In this document: piece after piece, positions 61,301 to 64,000 of the stretch
How positions within the stretch are numbered: the stretch's first letter is position 1
Layout: the number at the start of each line of letters is the position of its first letter
From: Apiospora phragmitis
Taxonomy: Eukaryota; Ascomycota; Sordariomycetes; Amphisphaeriales; Apiosporaceae
Assembly (NCBI GenBank): GCA_038363925.1
Contig: JAQQWL010000011.1
Coordinates: 3,534,001-3,598,000, forward strand
Length of the DNA: 64,000 nucleotides
Direction of reading: 5' to 3'
The notes under the pieces: model-generated
What the model was told of the DNA's origin: nothing
Databases searched by the model: none
The model's input: the letters and a program-made list of their open reading frames with translations, nothing else
Position numbers and translations under genes: made by a program

Positions 61301-62262
61301 GCCGACCTCTCTCCCCTCGTTAACAGAAGGATTGAGGCACGCACACACGTCCACCTGCCGCGGCAGAAGCGACTTTGCTCCGGAGCCAGCGTCTGGGACT
61401 CGGCCCAGGAGAACTCGGCCCCTCACTCGCGACAACGGTCTGCCTTCTCTGCGAGTCGGAGAAACTGAAGGAGGTGAGGGACAAAAGCTTGCTGGGTAAA
61501 AAGGACTTTAGTTTTTCCTGGGGCTGGGCTGGTCGCGTCTCCCAGAGTATGGGAGGGAATACCCTCGGGTGCTTTCTTCCCGTCTCAAAGCCCCCGGCTC
61601 GATCGAAATGGTCATATCCATCTTTTCAAGATGTCTTGCTTTCCTGGGGCGGGGTTTCTTGAAGCCCCAGGACGTTGAGACAGGCGGACATACCCACAAG
61701 ACAAAGGGGGACTCCAGGTGGTGGATCATGTCCAAGTGAGACGCCTTTGGATTCTCACATCATGTTAATAGTTGGATAGCTCTGAATTCAAACCTGACCT
61801 TGTTCCCAAATCGCTGTTGCTGCTGTACACCAGTTGAACTTGTATGATGTGATAGGCGGGAAAACGCTACAATTGATACGACTGTCAGGTTCGATCGAGT
61901 TGGTAGACGAGCAACAATTTAACCTTACCCTTGGCAATCTCAATCTTAGTCAACCCAACCATGGCTTTCACAATAACATAGCCCCCAGCAAATTCTAAAT
62001 GAACACATACTTGTTTCATTCTCGCCTAATACAATTGTTTGTAATGTTACACTTGTGCAAACAGTCTTGAACTGCATCGCAGCATGACAGCTGATATACT
62101 CTCAACAAGTTCCTAACCCGCCGTAGGCCCAGAATCGTCGGAAATTATTCCTCCTCAGCTGCAACATTTCTTCACTAGTGGCATCCGCATCTAAAGCTGA
62201 CCCTAACACCGCTCTTCGCTGGGATACACCTTCATGGGTGGTCACTTTAAGCCATTCGTGTT
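58368..62262. other. Gene-poor stretch, 3.9 kb
   Basis: The first few hundred bases are the CPA2 promoter. The rest has no recognisable gene. A minus-strand frame at 59925-60176 reads plausibly (LLAQARLDMINNMPNWTILP) but has no ATG and is closed by a stop a short way upstream. Two short similar segments near 60200-60235 and 60683-60718 share TCCTGGGCARGACG followed by a TAAAAGGCCC block. It may be a decayed gene or repeat; I cannot name it. Confidence 0.4.
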
Positions 62263-62796
62263 CTACTTGGGAGGGCTACCGGGACCACGGGTAAAACTGT
62301 CACAATGGCACGTGATCAGCTCAAGAATATGAGACAGAGCAACTACTTCTTGTAAACGAGGAGGAGGGTTCGTGGGAACTCACTTGTGCCACATCTGACC
62401 AAAGAAACCAGCCTGGGGCTTCTGATCGTGGAGGCTGTTGCGACGGGCCTGTGAAGAGGGGTCATTGGAGCGCTTGGATGCCATGAGACCCTCGAAGCCG
62501 GGTCCGGAGCTCTGCAGTAAGGGCAAAGGGGGTCAATGTCAGTAAAGTGGATTTTCAAGAGTTGGGCTGGAAAGGGAGCGAAAACGTCTTTGGCACGTCA
62601 TGATGACGGTGGCAATGCCATGTTCACTACGAAGCCAAGTACATAGGTGTGTGCATGTGAGGATGTATGTAGAGGTATGTTTGAATCTCTGGATGTAGAC
62701 GGGCTGTATGGATGGAGTTGGCATCGTCAAAATAGTACTTACTCGGCGCTTGGAGAAAGCACTGGGGTGCTCGCTTCCGGATGTTGTACGATCCAT
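62263..62796 (-). CDS. Small conserved fungal protein, 71 residues, three exons
   Basis: Exons are 62796-62743, 62511-62384 and 62296-62263. Donors are GTAAGT and GTGAGT, and acceptors are CTGCAG and TGACAG. The introns are 231 and 87 nt. The product starts MDRTTSGSEHPSAFSKRRSS, continues GPGFEGLMASKR and SQARRNSLHDQKPQAGFFGQ, and ends MWHNFTRGPGSPPK. Without the last splice the frame would stop at MWHK; splicing yields the fuller ending, and GTGAGT is a strong donor. The pattern of a basic Ser/Arg-rich body with a final GFFGQMW-type motif recurs in small fungal proteins of unknown role, some linked to stress or conidiation (recalled, not checked). No domain or signal peptide is recognised. 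Confidence 0.72.
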
Positions 62797-64000
62797 GGTG
62801 AGTGACGTGTTGGTTGGAGGCTTCTAGTTGAGTGTTTGTTATGATGTTTAGAGCTTGGAATGTATCGTCGGTCTTCTGTATGGAGATAGAAGAGAAGAGG
62901 AAAAGGGTAAGAGGTGAAGATGCGGGGGGAGAAGGGAGGAATATATGTACGTAGTATGTAGCGTAGGCTGTGTCTAGATAGGTAGGTATGTAGGTAGTGC
63001 TAACAAAAATCCCACCCGTTGTTCCTTCCGCGGATTCGGATTAGGAACCCCCTTTCAGCAATGGCATAATACTTCAGAGTTGCGCAACCGTCAAGCTACT
63101 GGCCGCCTATGAGCCTATGACTCTCTCATCAGCTCTGTCTCGGCGTTTGCTACCCAAATCCGAGCTCTTACCATCAGATGGGGGTGGAGGAAGCGATGCG
63201 CCCACTACGTTAATAACTTGTGTTCAGGTCGAGTTTCGATTCCCAGATGCGGCAGCAGATGTGCTGATCATCAGGCCGGTATCAGGCCATCAAAGGAGCA
63301 CTGGTGGGATACCCCAGGCGTCAGACAAAGAAGCAACCTCAAGCAAGAGCGCCGGGCGCCTCTTGTCTAACAAACAAGCAGTATGATGACGCGCTGTACT
63401 GTAGTCCTGGCTGCATGTCAGGGTATCGCTAAAGGCCCCCATCTTGCCAGTATCCACCCCCGCAGACACTAAAAGCGGATCCCCATTCCCCAATCGTGGT
63501 AAGAGACACACCCCCGTGAGGAAACCCCTCCTTCGTGACCCTAGACCTCATTAGCACTGGCCTGACACTCTCTATAAGCTAAACAGCTCTCGAAGCGAAT
63601 GAAAGCCTTTGGATTGATGGTGTCACAGGGATAGATACGGCGGAAAAGCCCATCAGCATTGACCGGACGGTATGTAGACCCTGCGATGCAAGCTACCACT
63701 GGCCTAGACCGATGCATCGCCAGATGACCTAGTTCCGACTTACGACTACGTACTATAGTAGGTACCTCTTAGTGAACTCTCCTTTATTGCACGACTAATA
63801 ACTTCAAGCCAGCCTTCTACTAACCAGTCCTCGTATAGTAACCGTCTTCAGCGACTTATGAGATCACCACAAACGCAAAACTCGCACAGACAAGGGCCCG
63901 TCATACAGGAAAAGACCAAAGTGACGTCAGACCTGAAAGCGCTCCGCTCTATTGAGGTTGGAAAGGGGATAACAAAGAATATTCTCGCTTGTATTGGCAT
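62797..64000. other. Intergenic to window end, 1.2 kb
   Basis: 62830-63010 is the likely promoter of the small gene, with TAGGTAGGTA-type repeats near 62975-62998. No gene is supported between there and the window end. Confidence 0.45.

Overview
This is nuclear DNA of a filamentous ascomycete (Pezizomycotina), most likely a Sordariomycete. Genes are protein-coding, with short introns (mostly 52-135 nt, GTRAGT-type donors, CTAAC/CTGAC branch points, YAG acceptors). Intergenic spaces run from 0.3 to 4 kb, neighbours lie on both strands, and the proteins match filamentous-fungal families. The class is inferred from protein resemblance, not from a marker. I see no operons, CRISPR arrays, rRNA or tRNA genes, intact transposons or secondary-metabolite cluster.

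Layout: 0.2-4.9 kb holds ACL4 (Rpl4 chaperone), GIR2 (RWD protein) and PUF6. 6.1-7.4 kb holds a single-pass membrane protein with a Cys-rich head. 8.3-14.8 kb holds RPB4, TRS23, RPN10, a Borealin/NBL1-like protein and TMA22 (DENR). A 3.1 kb gene-free stretch precedes LRG1 (LIM-RhoGAP, 17.9-21.7 kb), followed by ERG26 (22.9-24.1 kb), a two-domain E2-like enzyme (25.8-27.2 kb) and two uncharacterised proteins (28.4-32.5 kb). 33.7-35.5 kb holds a membrane alpha/beta-hydrolase-like protein, followed by RFC2, a coiled-coil protein and BRR2 (40.3-47.0 kb). 48.6-54.0 kb holds a PWWP protein and NPL4. 54.7-58.4 kb holds the arginine-specific carbamoyl-phosphate synthase large subunit. The rest is nearly gene-free except for a 71-residue three-exon gene at 62.3-62.8 kb.

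The genes are mostly housekeeping: ribosome biogenesis and translation (ACL4, PUF6, GIR2, TMA22), transcription and splicing (RPB4, BRR2), ubiquitin/proteasome work (RPN10, NPL4, the E2), replication and mitosis (RFC2, NBL1), trafficking (TRS23), cell-wall/Rho signalling (LRG1 and perhaps the membrane protein), and sterol and arginine synthesis. They do not form one pathway.

The dominant anomaly is a window-wide set of about nineteen inferred one-base length changes, nearly all in short homopolymers. They break eight conserved genes (ACL4, LRG1, ERG26, the hydrolase, BRR2, the PWWP gene, NPL4, CPA2). Undoing them restores lengths divisible by three in every case, which points to base-call or assembly errors rather than pseudogenes. 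The most interesting biological details are an intron that splits the TRS23 start codon, a 20-nt microexon in TMA22, an E2-like protein with two UBC folds that each keep a cysteine, a 17-copy hexanucleotide repeat abutting a start codon, and a palindrome in the GIR2/PUF6 divergent promoter.
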